Of a DNA stretch of 64,000 nt, positions 63,167 through 64,000 are shown in pieces. The DNA comes from JALHNI01 sp044226365. GTDB taxonomy: Bacteria; Acidobacteriota; Terriglobia; Bryobacterales; Bryobacteraceae. Under the pieces are notes generated by a model, which worked only from the letters and a program-made list of their open reading frames with translations, made no database searches and was not told the origin of the DNA. Location: the NCBI GenBank assembly GCA_044226365.1, contig JBGAHE010000005.1:68505-132504 (forward strand), given 5' to 3'. The translations under genes and the position numbers were made by a program. The stretch's first letter is position 1. Every line of letters begins with the position of its first letter.

Positions 63167-63469
63167 TTACGTGTAACGCATCTTGGTCTGCTGCCGCAGG
63201 CCGCCCATGAACTCGAGCCCCACGATGAAGTTCAGTCCGCGCTGCTCGCACCGGCGGACATTCGCCGAACCCTTCACGCCATTCGCCACGCACTCCACCT
63301 GCACCAGCGCGCGCAACGGCACCCGCTCGCGGATGGTCACGCTCAACCCCGAGTCGGAGACGTCCCGCGCCTCGGCGCGCACAAAGTGCGCGACCTTGTT
63401 GTCGTCCTCCCAATACAACCGCACAACGCCGGTGATGGGAGTTCGTTCATGGTTTCGCTGATGGGACAC
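63167..63469 (-). CDS. PilZ-domain protein, predicted c-di-GMP binding
   Basis: 100 residues from the GTG chosen. The two c-di-GMP-binding motifs of PilZ are present: RNHER (RxxxR) near the start and DVSDSG (D/NxSxxG) after the first strands, followed by LSVTIRERVPLRALVQVEC and FIVGLEFMG. The frame is open further upstream, but only inside the efflux adaptor gene and with an implausible Cys-rich translation. It lies 55 bp after that gene on the same strand. No partner domain is present, so it is probably a small adaptor that responds to c-di-GMP. Confidence 0.75.
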   Translation of the reverse strand: MSHQRNHERTPITGVVRLYWEDDNKVAHFVRAEARDVSDSGLSVTIRERVPLRALVQVECVANGVKGSANVRRCEQRGLNFIVGLEFMGGLRQQTKMRYT

Positions 63470-63524
63470 GGCAATTTCCGCTGGAACCGAACTGCACGAA
63501 ATTCGGCTGTTTCCGCAGAAATGT

Positions 63525-64000
63525 TTAGAGAGCCCGCACGCGCATACCGTCCCGCAGCACCAGTTCCGACGGCAGAACGACGCGCGCACCCTCGCTGATT
63601 CCCTCCAGCACTTCCACGTGGGTAACGCTAGAAACGCCGGTGCGAATCGGACGCCACCGCAGCACTTCGCCTTCGAGCACATACACGCCCATCTGATTGC
63701 CCTCACGCCGCACGGCTTCCTTCGGCAGCGTCAAGGCAGATTCCACCACCTTCGTCTGAATGAACGCGTTGACGTTGGTCCCCGGCAGCAGCACCAGCCC
63801 CGGATTCTCGATGATACAGACCACTTCGCCCACCTGCCGCGTGTTGAGCGCCACAATCCGCGTCGGTAGTTGATCCACCACGCCCGTCCAGTTCTCGTCC
63901 GGATGCGCATCCCACGTGATGCGCACCGGCAGCCCCACCTTCACGCGACCCAACTCCGGCTCATCCACGTACACCACCACCTTCAGCCGCGCGATCTGCC
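63525..64000 (-). CDS. RND/HlyD-type efflux periplasmic adaptor, C-terminal part (cut by window end)
   Basis: The frame is open to the window edge, where RLKVVVYVDEPELGRVKVGLPVRITWDA continues a beta-barrel strand of membrane-fusion proteins. ENPGLVLLPGTNVNAFI, ALTLPKEAVRREG and GISEGARVVLPSELVLRDG follow, which is the usual order of the beta-barrel and membrane-proximal domains. These proteins bridge an inner-membrane pump and an outer-membrane channel. The pump genes must lie upstream, beyond the window. It ends 55 bp before the PilZ gene. Confidence 0.85.
   Translation of the reverse strand, partial: QIARLKVVVYVDEPELGRVKVGLPVRITWDAHPDENWTGVVDQLPTRIVALNTRQVGEVVCIIENPGLVLLPGTNVNAFIQTKVVESALTLPKEAVRREGNQMGVYVLEGEVLRWRPIRTGVSSVTHVEVLEGISEGARVVLPSELVLRDGMRVRAL

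Overview
The window is GC-rich, densely coded bacterial chromosome that looks acidobacterial, probably Bryobacterales/Solibacter-like. This is inferred from family content: Oar-like TonB receptors with an N-terminal carboxypeptidase-regulatory domain, many secreted regulatory-like beta-sandwich proteins, a DUF1080 protein, quinoproteins, a sulfatase, and a membrane regulator of the kind that sits beside Oar-like receptors. No rRNA, tRNA, CRISPR array or intact insertion sequence was found. Layout: 1-5.4 kb holds the end of prmA, an OsmC protein, an SDR, a frameshifted FAH-family gene, a small transaldolase, a Dabb protein and an MFS sugar-acid transporter. 5.4-9.7 kb is a tight operon of a siroheme-type dehydrogenase, ppk1 and two PPK2 genes; the two PPK2 genes look like the separated halves of a two-domain polyphosphate:AMP phosphotransferase. 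9.7-18.7 kb holds a TPR protein, an Oar-like receptor with a divergent membrane regulator, tex and a DUF1080 protein. 18.7-24.3 kb has an acyl-CoA ligase overlapping a B12 mutase large subunit whose specificity residues are those of isobutyryl-CoA mutase, then a methyltransferase and a phosphodiesterase-like protein. 24.4-30.4 kb holds secreted or membrane unknowns, lon with a HAIR-like site, a non-coding stretch with a repeat pair, and a GAF-ANTAR regulator. From 30.4 to 41.7 kb come a monoheme cytochrome and thioredoxin-like pair behind a 12-bp-arm palindrome, a second Oar-like receptor, a secreted protein built of four repeats, two small proteins and a second frameshifted gene. 41.7-49.6 kb has a quinohemoprotein dehydrogenase divergent from a B3-type metallo-beta-lactamase with a Gln in the zinc site, a two-gene glycosylation unit and a PQQ sugar dehydrogenase. 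49.6-56.7 kb is two divergent transcription units, ChrB-like/outer-membrane barrel against octaheme cytochrome/TonB receptor, sharing an 11-bp-arm palindrome. 56.7-64 kb has a SigJ-type sigma factor with an AhpD-like partner, two secreted proteins, a sulfatase, a PilZ protein and the end of an efflux adaptor. Several first-of-operon genes have a TANNNT hexamer exactly 6-8 nt upstream of the start codon, an arrangement expected for leaderless mRNAs; this also decides some start choices. All functions rest on motifs and family knowledge read by eye; no search was run.
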